From Lunularia cruciata (Eukaryota > Streptophyta > Marchantiopsida > Lunulariales > Lunulariaceae), in assembly GCA_948567375.1 (NCBI GenBank), contig OX419762.1:49271034-49335033 (forward strand): a DNA stretch of 64,000 nucleotides, given 5' to 3'. The notes below the pieces were generated by a model that saw only the letters and a list, made by a program, of their open reading frames with translations, did no database searches and was not told the DNA's origin. Every line of letters starts with the position of its first letter. The first letter of the stretch is position 1. Of the stretch, positions 21,336 to 31,689 are shown piece after piece. The position numbers and the translations under genes are program-made.

Positions 21336-22014
21336 TGTGAGCCGGCCTGTCTCTCACTCAGGATGAACCTCTGATGGCTATTATGGTAGCGCACCATGGA
21401 CTAAGAAGGCAAGGAACCCCAACTCCATCATACTCCTCCAAGGCTAACACTCCAAGACTCAAGACATTGCTCACTAGAGAACTCAATGAGAGAGAGATAG
21501 TTGCAAATGAAAGGATGATGAGTACCTCCTCACTCCTTGTTTATATACTTGTGAAATAGTTACGTACCAAAGTTACTAATTACCGTAGTAACTCAAGTTA
21601 CTAGACTAAAAGTCAAGTAAAGTTAAAAAGTAGAAAGGAATATCCATTCACATGGGCATATTCCCCTTATCTTGACCCAACCACTAAAGCAAGGATTCCT
21701 TCACATGGGCTATCCTTGGACTAAAGAAGAATCCAAAACAAAAAGGCTTGCGGGCCCAAGAGTTCTCAACTCTTTCCCCAAAGCCAAACACCTAGGAATA
21801 ATACCAAGTCAACACACTAAAATCCAAAATAGTGGTGCTCATCTTTTCTACTTCCTCTAAAGTAAGGTCCCATCTATCTTAGCTATGACTAACTTTAGCT
21901 AACCATGACTAATATAGAATCATCCTTTATCTCTATATAAATAATATCTCTTAAGTACTTGTAATACCAAGCTAAATATCACAATACCACACACATGCAC
22001 AAATGGGTGTTACA
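21336..22014 (-). repeat. 5' LTR of element A, 679 bp
   Basis: TG and CA ends as in the 3' LTR. It contains the promoter TATA box and a pair of similar words, TAGTCATGGTTAGCTAA and TAGTCATAGCTAAG, about 20 bp apart near 21884-21920, which could be a duplicated regulatory site. Confidence 0.93.
21539..21547 (-). promoter_or_regulatory. TATA box of the element A promoter
   Basis: TATATAAAC on the minus strand, about 200 bp before the inner LTR end, conserved in all A-family LTRs in the window (for example 14427-14435). Transcription would start about 30 bp downstream, giving an R/U5 region of roughly 170 bp. Confidence 0.6.
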
Positions 22015-22230
22015 GATCTTCCTACCTTCCAAAGCATTCATAGGAGATTGAAGAAAGCACAAGGAGATGATGCAGAGAAGTCAAGGAAGGATCAACTCAT
22101 GGAGTTGGAAGAGGCAAGAGCAGTTGCTATGGTTTGAGTGGAGCAAGCTTAAAGGAAAAAAAAGGAGAGCTATAACAAGAGGCAACGCAAGAAGAAGGTG
22201 GAGCCTTTCAAAGAAGGTGAAAATGGACCC
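22015..22230 (+). pseudogene. Pol C-terminal fragment of the older A-family copy
   Basis: The translation follows the integrase C-terminal region of element A (LPTFQSIH, SRKDQLMELEEARAVAMV, KKVEPFKEG). It contains one TGA (in place of a CGA codon) and small changes, and then leaves the family sequence near 22230 in a different noncoding stretch. The upstream enzyme domains are absent. Confidence 0.75.
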
Positions 22231-22396
22231 TAAAAGGAATAAATTTTCCTCAATCTTTTCTATACGATGATTGTCTCCTTCCAATGCCACCCTCATCAAT
22301 GCCAATTGGCTTCTAATCCTTGATTCTAATTTAGATTATGCTATCTTAGTGTGTTAATATGTTGCCTTTGCATTTATTGTCTAACTAATCTTGTCT

Positions 22397-23084
22397 TATA
22401 CCACCTACTTGTGCATGTGGGTGGTATTATGATATTTAGCTTAGTATTACAAATACTTAAGTGATATTACTTACATAGAGATAAAGGATGGTTCTACATT
22501 AGTCATGACTGGCTAAATTTAGTCATAGCTAAGATAGTGGGGACCTTACTTTAGAGGAAGTGGAAAAGATGAGCACCACTATTTTAGATTTTAGTGTGTT
22601 GACTTAGTATTATTCCTAAGTATTTGGCTTTGAAGAAAGAGTTAAGAACTCTTGGGCCCGCAAGACTTTTTGTTTTGGATTCTTCTATAGTCTAAGGATA
22701 GCCCATGTGAAGGAATCCATGACTTAGTGGTTAGGTCAAGATAAGATCACATGCTTAGTGAAATATGCCCATGTAGATGGATATTCCTTTATACTTTTTG
22801 ACTTTACTTGACTTTTAGCCTAATAACTTGAGTTATTCTAGTAATTACTTTGGTGCGTAACTATTTCACAAGTATATAAACTAGGGGTGTGGAGGTATTC
22901 ATCATCTTTTCATTTGCAACTATCTCTTTCTCATTGAGTTCTTTAGTGAGCAATGTCTTGAGTCTTGGAGTGTTAGCTTTGGAGGAGTATGATGGAGTTG
23001 GGGTTCCTTGCTTTCTTAGTCCATGATGTGCTACCATAATAGCCATCAAAGGTTCATCTTGAGTGAGAGATAGGTTGGCTCACA
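22397..23084 (+). repeat. Diverged 3' LTR of the older A-family copy, 688 bp
   Basis: It aligns over its whole length with the A and B LTRs but starts TATACCACCTACTTG where they have TGTAACACCCATTTG. It ends GGCTCACA at 23084. The TATA box area (ACAAGTATATAAAC) is kept near 22868-22881. Confidence 0.85.
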
Positions 23085-24343
23085 ATCCTATTATACTACA
23101 TACACATAGAATTCTTGCCCATTTTTCATGTATAGAGAATCCCACAATAGAGTCCCATAGCACCTTGCCAATAATAGAAGTCCCACACTCCATATCTATT
23201 AGTATTGACTTGCCCGTAACCTATATAACCCTCAACACCTACTTTGCCCAAATGACACCTTGTAGCTAGCTACATTCCCTTCATTGTTCTTGGAGCACTT
23301 GTTAAAGTGGCCCTTGACCTCAAGGGTTAATTCCTTGTTTGCAAATGTACTATTTATTTTTGTGGCCCATGCAACCCCAACATGCAAGCCAAGTACCATT
23401 CACCAATGGTCCTTTGTCTAGTTCAATGGGTTACCTCACATTCCCCATGAAGTCTTCATTCTCATGCCTCTGATCTCATGAATCATATGGAAGTCAGACT
23501 ACTCTCAATTCCAAATTAGGAATCCCAAGTGCTTACTTCTATTCACATCCATCCTATAATATACTGCCCATTTGTTCCCACAAAGGGATCTAAGGATGGC
23601 TTCTTGTGCCTTAGTGTAAGTCTTAGGAATGATTATCATGGTTTTTGCACACAAAAGGCTGCTATGAGCTACTATTCTACTATGCCAAGTGCCTCATTTC
23701 ACTCTGAGTACTTGAGATTGCACCGAGTGCCACCCTTAAAATGATTGTGCTCACTCCACAAAAATTTTCAAAACACTACTTAATTTGCTTAGCATATAGA
23801 TGGATGTGCAAAAAGTACCACTACAAGCTCAACACTTCAATTTATACATCTAGATCATGGTCATTATCCAACACTTTGGTAGTTATAGAACAACACTCTG
23901 GTAATTATAGAACAAGTAGGCACTCATCATTATGCAGGCAAAGGCCTCTACATGTCATCCATGGCGTAAAGTCACCCTCCTATGTGCTAGAAATCTATTT
24001 GCCAACCAATTTCTCTCATGCCACACTTGCCCTTAGAGTGCCAATGATTATCTTGTAGGTAACGGTACTTGGCGGCAAGTGCCATAGGCAATAAGTTCAA
24101 ATTGTGGAGGCACTTATGTCTGAGTGCCAAGGTGGCACTTGGTACTCAAGCTTGTATGTCTTACCTATTGGCACTCCATGTGCTACATACCTTGCAAGCA
24201 CTCCAAATGATCCCTTAACACTCCAAGTGTTGTTCCATTCTTAGGCAATAAAAGGTCATTCTACACCTCACCAAGTGCTTCACATCTCCTTTGTGACATA
24301 GCTTTGCATGCCCCCTTGATACTTGGCTATGTAGCTCATTTGA
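23085..24343. other. 1.26 kb without a recognised feature
   Basis: There is no ORF longer than about 100 codons and no match to any other repeat in the window. Words with CAAGTGCC or GGCACTTGG recur several times between 23680 and 24270, on both strands, which may be a decayed repeat. It could be an old LTR or original intergenic DNA. Confidence 0.4.
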
Positions 24344-24789
24344 TGTCGTCGGGAAAATAGTCTACACATAGTATTGGTGCCATTTGGTGTGAGTTTTTCA
24401 TGTAAGTGAACTCAAGGGTTTATGTTATGGTGAAATTGGTAGTTGTTTTCTGTTCCTGTAAGCTCAAGGATTTTCTCTTGTGTTAAGGGAATGAGGAAAT
24501 TGAGTGGTGGATTTTCTTTAATGTTACATAAGCTCAGGGTTTATTTGCATGTCACTTAAGCATTGGAGTTTGTTTATGTTATTGGGGTCTCAAGAGTATT
24601 TTAGGGCTGCATTATTGAAGGGGTTTGGGAGTGACAAGGAAGGATTGAGAAGAGAAGGAAAGGAACTGAAGAAAAGGGTTTTTTTTGGAGATGTCTAGGG
24701 AGGACAGAGGAGTGACAGGAAGGAAGAAATTTTGAGTTGAGAAGCAGGACTGTGCAGGAATAGAAGGAAGAAAAGGGTTTTTTTTGGGG

Positions 24790-25383
24790 GAGTGGCTGTT
24801 TAGGGAAGCAATTTTTGCAAGAAAGAGAGATGTGGATGGTGAGTTGCAGCGAGAGGGAAAAAGTTTGGCAAGAAAGAAGGAGTGGGTTGGGGAGTGGCTG
24901 TTTAAGGAAGCAATTTTTGCAGGAAAGAGAGGTGTGGATGGTGGGTTGCAGCAAGAAGGAAAAATTTGGCAAGAAAGAAGGAGTGGGTTGGGGAGTGGCT
25001 GTTTAGGGAAGCAATTTTCGCAGGAAAGAGAGGTGTGGATGGTGAGTTGCAGCAGGAAGGAAAAGTTTTGCAGGAAAGAAGGAGTGGGTTGGGGAGTGGC
25101 TGTTTAGGGAAGCAATTTTTGCAGGAAAGAGAGGTGTGGATGGTGAGTTGCTGCAGGAAGGAAAAATTTTGCAGGAAAGAAGGAGTGTGTTGGTGAGTGG
25201 CTGTTTAGGGAGGCAAATTTTTGCAGGAAAGAGACAAGTGGATGGTGAGTGGCAGCAGGAAGGAAAAATTTTGCAGGAAAGAAGGAGTGGGTTGGTGAGT
25301 GGTTGTTTAGGGAGGCAAATTTTTGCAGGAAAGAAGGAAGTGGTTGGTATGTGGTAGCAAGAAGGGGAATTTTCACAGGGAGA
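24790..25383 (+). repeat. Minisatellite array 1 in the F 5' LTR, about six 101-bp units
   Basis: Units start with GAGTGGCTGTTTAGGGA or a close variant at 24790, 24892, 24993, 25094, 25195 and 25297, so the period is 101-102 bp. The last unit is partial. The matching array in the 3' LTR is at 44827-45302. Confidence 0.85.
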
Positions 25384-25390
25384 AGCATGA

Positions 25391-25790
25391 GAGTGAAGGC
25401 TTGGTGAGACAAAAAATTTTGCAGGAATGAAGGCTTGACAGAGCTAGGAGAGAAAGAGAGAAGGTCTCAAAGGGTAGAGCAAATGTGCAGGAGAGTGAAG
25501 GCTTGGTGAGACAAAAAAATTTGCAGGAGTGAAGGCTTGACAGAGCTAGGCAAGAGAGAGAGAAGTTCTCAAAGGATAGAGTAGATGTGCAAGAGAGTGA
25601 GGGCTTGGTGAGACTGAGATTTTTGTAGGAATGAGGCTTGACAAAGCTAGGGCAGAGAGAGAGAGAAGCTCTCAAAGGGCAGAGCAAATGTGCAAGAGAG
25701 TGAAGGCTTGGTGAGACAAGCATTTTGTAGGGATGAAGGCTTGACAGAGCTTGGGACAAGGAGAGCAAGCAATTTTTGTAGGTTTTTCCT
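25391..25790 (+). repeat. Minisatellite array 2 in the F 5' LTR, about four 102-bp units
   Basis: Units start with GAGTGAAGGCTTGGTGAGAC or a variant at 25391, 25493, 25595 and 25698. They share TTTTGCAGGAA-like words with array 1 but have different overall sequence. The 3' LTR has only about one and a half units (45310-45470). Confidence 0.85.
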
Positions 25791-26589
25791 GGACAAAAGG
25801 ACAAGGAGAAGTGAAGACATTCCAAGGAGGGGTGGCTCGCACTATAGCATCAAGAAGAGAGAAAATTTTGAAGTGGCTAGGGAGCTATGAGAGGACAAAG
25901 AGGTGAAGTCTCAAGGTGATTTGGCCAGACCAAGAGAGACGACTTGGAGAGATTCACAAAACAATGACAACAAAAACAGGAAAACAATGGGCTGTAAGAA
26001 ATAGTGTTTAACATGGCTGAATTCATTTCATCTATTATGTGCTTGGCAGTTAAAACTTCGGTTGTGATTATTGTTTAGTTTGGATCAGTTAAGTTCTGCC
26101 CAAGATTGTACATTGTAAAGGCTAGTGTTGTGATGTATACACGGGTTCTCATGATTAAATGTGGATATACTGGTCCGTGAAAGTCAAGGAGAGGACTCCA
26201 TTCTTGGAGCTCATAGTCATGCTATATAGACAGGTCTTGGCACTAGCCTGGTCAGTGATCTAAACTGGGCATGGGCTTGTGACTAGTTAGGCAAAACCTA
26301 CCACTGTCCCATTCCATTCAAATCCAAATGATAACGAACTTGGGCATTAGTTAGCAAATCTGAAGATCAAGAATCTCCAATCGAAGCCAACACGAGAAAC
26401 CCTCTAGAGGAACCTGAACTCAAAGAAGGTCATGTCTAGGCTGCTCCATCAAGAAGGAGACTGGCAAGAGCAAAGAACATAATAGGGCCTAGTTACAAGA
26501 AGCTAGAACCGTTGATAACAAAGCACTCTAAGCACGAGCAGTCATGTGCCCGGCGCACTCTTGAGACCAACAATTTCCCATGACATAAG

Positions 26590-26606
26590 TGGCGACCATG
26601 CTAGGG
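26590..26606 (+). other. Candidate primer-binding site of element F
   Basis: TGGCGACCATGCTAGGG starts four bases after the LTR end. The opening TGG matches a CCA tRNA tail; the tRNA is not identified. Confidence 0.45.
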
Positions 26607-26666
26607 AATCTTGAGGCTTGCGCTTAGACGTTAGGACCAATTGGAGTTGGGGAAAGGAACAAGGAC

Positions 26667-27358
26667 TGTAACACCCATTTGTGCATGTGTGTGGTATTGT
26701 GATATTTAGCTTGGTATTACAAGTACTTGAAGAGATATTTTTTATATAGAGATAAAAGATGGTTCTATATTAGTCATGGTTAGCTAAATATAGTCATAGC
26801 TAAGATAGAGAGAACCTTACTTTAGAGGAAGTAGAAAAGATGAGCACCACTATTTTGGATTTTAGTGTGTTGACTTGGTATTATTCCTAGGTGTTTGGCT
26901 TTGAGGAAAGAGTTGAGAACTCTTGGGCCCACAAGCTTTTTTGTTTTGGATTCTTCTTTAGTCCAAGGATAGCCCATGTGAAGGAATCATTGACTTAGTG
27001 GTTGGGTCAAGATAAGACCACATGCTTAGGGGAATATGCCTAGTAAATGGATATTCCTTTCTACTTTTTGACTTTACTTGACTTTTAGTCTAGTAACTTG
27101 AGTTACTACAGTAATTAGTAACTTTGGTATGTAACTATTTCACAAGTATATAAATAAGGGATGAGGAGGTACTCATCATCCTTTCATTTGCAACTATCTC
27201 TCTCTCATTGAGTTCTCTAGTGAGCAATGTCTTGAGTCTTGGAGTGTTAGCCTTGGAGGAGTATGATGGAGTAGGGGTTCCTTGCCTTCTTAGTCCATGG
27301 TGCGCTACCATAATAGCCATCAGAGGTTCATCCTGAGTGAGAGACAGGCCGGCTGACA
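26667..27358 (+). repeat. 5' LTR of element B, 692 bp
   Basis: It starts TGTAACACCCATTTG and ends GGCTGACA, one base changed from the family end GGCTCACA. The TATA box is near 27147 (AAGTATATAAATAAGG). Confidence 0.92.
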
Positions 27359-28057
27359 TTTTTGGTTCCATTGTTGGGACCTCTCTAGAAGACAAGATAA
27401 TGTTTTGCATTCAATTCTACATTAGGTAGAAGGAGGCTATGAGAGCTCACTTGGAGAGAACATTAGGAGAGTAGAGGGCTGAACTTATGTTAGAGAACCA
27501 AGATCCATTTGTATACCCTGTATTTCATTATGATGTCTTTGAGGTGATTTTGTACATCTTGTACACATGAGAGGAATTGGAGAGATTGTGTGAGGTGGAT
27601 TGCAGATTTTAGGGATTAAAGTGATTTTGGGCAAAATCTCAAGTTTGAGATCTGGCCTTGAAATTTCTACACATGATAGCTTGGGTTATCTTTCAGTTAG
27701 CACACTTGAAATTATTGTGAGAGCTACTACACGCACAAGGCTAGAATTTTTGAAAGTTGATAGGGTAAAGTGCTCTCGCAACTGCATGCTCTCTGGAAAA
27801 TTATATAGAGTCTGCCATTTCTTCAATTTCCAGTGAATTGTTCTGAAAATTTTCAAGAAAATTAAGTGCATTAAATCCTAGCTGCTGCCACAAAAATTAG
27901 AGGGAGATCATTCTTGCGCAGAGAGTTAGGAGTTTTTGAAGTGAGGGGGGTGGTTTTCAGACCAAATCTGAAATATGTGTGCTGAATAGAAAGGTGCCTA
28001 GGCCAAATGGCTCTATGAAAAGATCTGATATTTTGGAAGTAGGGATGCCCTAGAGTT

Positions 28058-28691
28058 GTGATCAAGTGGGAAAATTTTCAAAGGACTGTGACATACGGGT
28101 TGGGAGATTTGAGTGACATTGTGAGGAAGGGTCAATTGTGCAAAGTGGAGATCTCATGCATGAGGAGATTGAGATCAACAAAAAACATGTTTGAGTGTTT
28201 AGATTCATTTTGGGAACATGGAGGGTCATCAAGAGTAGAAATTGAGATTATGCAAGGTTCCCCAAGGCTTTGAGGTCATTGTAGGGGTGGATTTGAGGAA
28301 AAAAGAGTTTACAATAGAATTTGAAGAGAGTGTTGAGAGGATCCAAAAACCTACACCACTTGGAGGAAAGAGTGAGTCTAAGTGCTTTCTGTGTGGAGAG
28401 AAGGGACATAAGGCAAGTTCATGTCCATTGACCTTTGAGAGCAAGAGATTGAGGGAAAGGAGAGGCTTACTTGACTTGGGTTTGCATGTTGGACCTTCTT
28501 CACCAAGATTGGGAGGGAGAAGATCTAAGACCAAGGAGTTATGTGAGGTTTGTGGAGTTGAAGGACTTCCAAAAGGACATGAGTGTAGTGGAATAAAATC
28601 ACTTTTGAAAACTTTGGTGAAGGATATTGGAGAGAGTCTTAGTACAGCTACAGAAATACTACCACCTTCATCAGCTAGTTCTCAAGATTAG
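28058..28691 (+). pseudogene. Leader zinc-knuckle ORF of element B
   Basis: This is the counterpart of the leader ORF in A. The first piece (28058-28273) has FQRTVTYGLGDLSDIVRKGQ. The second (28242-28691, 149 codons) has VPQGFEVIVGVDLRKKEF, the knuckle CFLCGEKGHKASSC and the end PPSSASSQD. The second piece is almost unchanged from A while other parts of B have collected stops. The ATG used in A for the second piece is followed in B by a TAG, so the start in B differs or the joint frame is reached otherwise. It is kept as a pseudogene because the element is dead. Confidence 0.55.
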
Positions 28692-28923
28692 TGATAGAGA
28701 TAATCTTTCAACTTATGGATAAACTATCCATGAGGGTTTGATTAATATGCACTCTAGGATTTGATGTTGCTATAGAAATCTTGGAGCAACCTAAACCTTT
28801 TGTGTTCCCTAGGGTGGATTACTCTCAAATGGTGTTAGTCATGTATATACTCTATTAGTTATAGAGTGAGAGAAAAAAAAAGAAAAAAAATTGAGAGAAG
28901 AGAAAGATAGTGAGAGGTTAAGA

Positions 28924-30985
28924 TGGGGAAACTTCCAGTTTTCTTTGGCAAGGATGGAGAAGATGTGGAGGCCTTTGTGAGAGACTTCAAGAGAGCTTGC
29001 ATAGGAAAAAAATTAGAGGAGCAAGAATGAGTGGGCCTCATTATTACCAAATTTCTTTGAGGATGCAGTACTTACATGGTATGAGTTAGAATACCAAAAG
29101 AGAGAGAGAGGAGAGATGGGGAAGAGGAGTCTTGGGAGACTTTGACTTCAGCACTCATTGAGAACTTTCTTCTTGATGAGAGTTATGAGAGATTGATGAG
29201 TGAGGTTACATTTCTCAAGCAAGGAGATGGAGAGAAAGTGAGGGTCTATGTGGAAAGAGTGGAAAAGTTAGAGTCCAAATTTCACATAGTGTTGATGAAG
29301 GGTGGGGATGATGTGGAGACTACAATGATTGGCATAGGGGCCATGCTTACCAAGAATTTTGTGGGAGTAAGACCACAAATTAGAAGCAAGGTGAGATATG
29401 AAAAACCTTCTTCCAAGGTTGAAGCTATCAAAATTGCAATTTGTATGGAGGAGAGTTTGGAAGGGGACGAGAGTGATTTGGTAGTGAAAGAGGTTGTGCA
29501 TCCTCCTCAAGGCTACAAGTATGGTGGAACTTCTGATACTTTGGTGGCAATGGTTGCACCACAAGTAGTAGTTGCTCCAATTCTTGCACCTCTACCAAAG
29601 GATCCATTTCAAACCATCACAGAACAACTTGCGGATCTCAAGATCAATGTGGTGCAACTATGGGAGAAGAGAGAGGTAGATCAGAGTGTAGGGAGAGGGC
29701 CTAGGAGTTATGGAAACTATCCATATAGAGGAGGTCAACCAGCCAACAATTTCAATGAGAGAAATTGTTTTGGTTGTGGAGGAAGAGGCCATATCCAAAG
29801 GAATTGCCCAAATTCCACTTACCATGGAGGAAGGGGTTATGAGGGAGCCAATAGAGGGAAAGAGGGAGGTTGTGAAACCCAAGTGGCTCCTAATCCAAAC
29901 AAAGGTAAGGGGATAGCATCCATAGATGTGGTAGAGAGCAAGTATGAGAAGGGAGAAAGCTCAAACTCCAAGAGTCTTAATTTGGAGCTTTTGGCACAAG
30001 AGAAGAAGAGAGCTCGTTTTGCAGAGGATGTTCACTCTTCGCAAGGATTTACTCCAAGCAAGGATACTCCTATGTCTACTAGGAGCACTTGCACCTCAAC
30101 ACCATCAATAAAAAAGACTCCAAGGAAGAAGTTGGGGATGGAAGATTTCATGATTTCAAAGCAACAATAGAACTACAATGTGTTGGAGGATGTTGGTAGT
30201 CACAAGGCTAACATCACAATGGGCCAATTGATTGCTTTGAACCTTATCTTGAGAAAGGAGCTTAGAGGTGGTTTGAGTTCTACAAGGAGCAAGAAGAAGA
30301 AGAAGAAGGCAAAAGCTCCAGTATCAATGGGGGTGGTGGATGCCAAGCCAACACCATGGGAGGCTTGTGAATATGCGTCCAAGATTGATGTGAGAGTGAA
30401 TGGTCACAACATCAAGGATGCATTGGTTGATGGAGGATCAACAGTGAATGCCATGTCAGAAAGGTTGATGAAGAAGTTGGGTATGATACCCTCAAGACCT
30501 TCAACATTTGTGGTGAGCATGGCAAACAAGCAACAAGTTCAACTAGTGTGGGTGATGGATAAAGTGGTAGTTTCAGTTATGGGAGTTCAAAATCTCATGA
30601 CTTTCCAAGTCTTGAAGGATTCAAGCTATGACTTACTTCTTGGGAGGCCATGGTTGAGAGCAGCACGCAAAACTGATAGATGGCACAAAGGGTACTTGAG
30701 GATTGGGCCATCAAACCATAGGGTCACAATTCCTATGACTAACACCACTAACACTTCACATTCAGATACACCATCTTCTGATTATCGGGAATCAGATTCT
30801 GAAGAAGGAGCTTCAGGTGTGGACACAAGCATGGAGGAGGAGACTTCCACTGAGGAGGATGAATCTGAATCTGATTCAGATGTGTATCCCTTGTGTGCTA
30901 TGGATTTTGCACCTAAGCCAGAGGTTTTGAAGGACCCAGACAAATCACCATTGATACTTGAGAAGGTAGAGAGAAGGTTAACTAC
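28924..30985 (+). pseudogene. Element B gag and protease region, broken
   Basis: It begins MGKLPVFFGKDGED at 28924 as in A. The frame shifts near 29005, where B has an A-rich run, and is open again at 29142-30170 with the capsid and knuckle CFGCGGRGHIQRNC. A TAG at 30168 stands where A has a tryptophan codon. The frame then continues to 30985 through the protease (ALVDGGSTVNAMS). There the D solo LTR splits the gene, followed by a 5-bp repeat and the rest of pol. Confidence 0.85.
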
Positions 30986-31684
30986 TGTAATACCAAGAGC
31001 TAGCCATATGATCTAGATGTGAAATTTGATTTGGTATCATTAAGAATGATGTTATACATGATGGTCAAAATAGATAAGATAGAAGTATCATCAAAAGAGT
31101 ACTTCTACTAATAGGGCAGAAACCGAAATAGACTTGAGAACCTTAGAACCAATAGCTAGACATATGATTTAAAGGTGAGAATTGGTTTGGTAACATCTAG
31201 AAGGATGTTACACATGATGGACTAAACAGATCAGAAAGAGGTATCACCAAAAGGGGACTTCTACTAATAGAGTAGGAACCAAAATATGCCTGAAATCTTA
31301 GAAGGCAATTTTGGAGGCCTAAACGGATGAATTAGGCTTTGAAAATGTGTTGATTCTCTTGTCTCATTGAGAGCTTTCCAACGGTACCTTACTCACATGA
31401 TTTTGAGATTCCTACAGGAAGATTCCTTAAAAGATTCCCTATAGTCAAAGCTTATTTGACCAACCAGATAGGACCTAGACCAGACATGTCAGCCATCCAA
31501 GTAAGTAATCCAAGGGTGGAGCTTGCTAACATGTCATCTATCTATGTCCCTAATCCTATGGTGGAGCTTCCTTGGCAGGGATCCTCTTTGTCTATATAAT
31601 AAAGAGAAGGTGCTCCCTTGGGGCATCGATTGTTTGAGTGTGCAATTTGTGTTTTCTCTCTTCTCTTGTCCTCGGAGTATTACA
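30986..31684 (+). mobile_element. Solo LTR of family D, 699 bp, inside element B
   Basis: It starts TGTAATACCAAGAGC and ends GAGTATTACA. The flanks are a perfect 5-bp duplication, ACTAC at 30981-30985 and 31685-31689, and removing the LTR plus one ACTAC restores the gag-pol sequence seen in A. The ends are inverted repeats of 7 bp (TGTAATA/TATTACA). No internal region is present, so this is a solo LTR left by LTR-LTR recombination. The strand was chosen to match the partial copy at 63844 and may be the reverse. It holds an internal duplication of about 150 bp. Confidence 0.93.
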
Positions 31685-31689
31685 ACTAC

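Larger units (their letters stand above)
14224..22014 (-). mobile_element. Element A: young Athila/Tat-like gypsy retrotransposon, 7791 bp
   Basis: A complete minus-strand LTR retrotransposon. On the minus strand the order is 5' LTR (21336-22014), primer site, a leader with an extra zinc-knuckle ORF, gag-pol (14951-19768), polypurine tract and 3' LTR (14224-14902). The LTRs are both 679 bp and I find only about two differences, so insertion was recent. The gag-pol frame is fully open. The lineage is inferred from the FIDDF reverse transcriptase motif and a primer site close to the tRNA-Asp type used by many Athila/Tat elements. The flanks (TGGAC left, GATCT right) do not form a target duplication. 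Confidence 0.93.
22015..23084 (+). mobile_element. 3' fragment of an older A-family element
   Basis: On the plus strand, this holds the last part of pol (22015 to about 22230), a short noncoding stretch and a 3' LTR (22397-23084). The fragment starts exactly where the 5' LTR of element A ends, in the middle of a codon block equivalent to DLPTFQSIH. The LTR is clearly diverged from those of A and B, so this copy is older. Its 5' part is missing. Confidence 0.85.
24344..26585 (+). repeat. 5' LTR of element F, 2242 bp
   Basis: It starts TGTCGTCGGGAAAATAG and ends CCCATGACA. It holds two arrays of ~101-bp repeats in a strongly purine-rich section (about 24600-25960). The 3' LTR is 445 bp shorter, largely because its arrays have fewer units. 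Confidence 0.8.

Noticed and set aside
23085-24343. Possible host gene in the gap between the older A copy and F
   Set aside because: The longest open frames are about 70-105 codons, with no protein-like features or homology to anything recognised.
24601-25412. Open frames on both strands in the F LTR repeats
   Set aside because: They follow the 101-bp repeat units and the purine-rich composition, not codon-like sequence; they are repeat artefacts.
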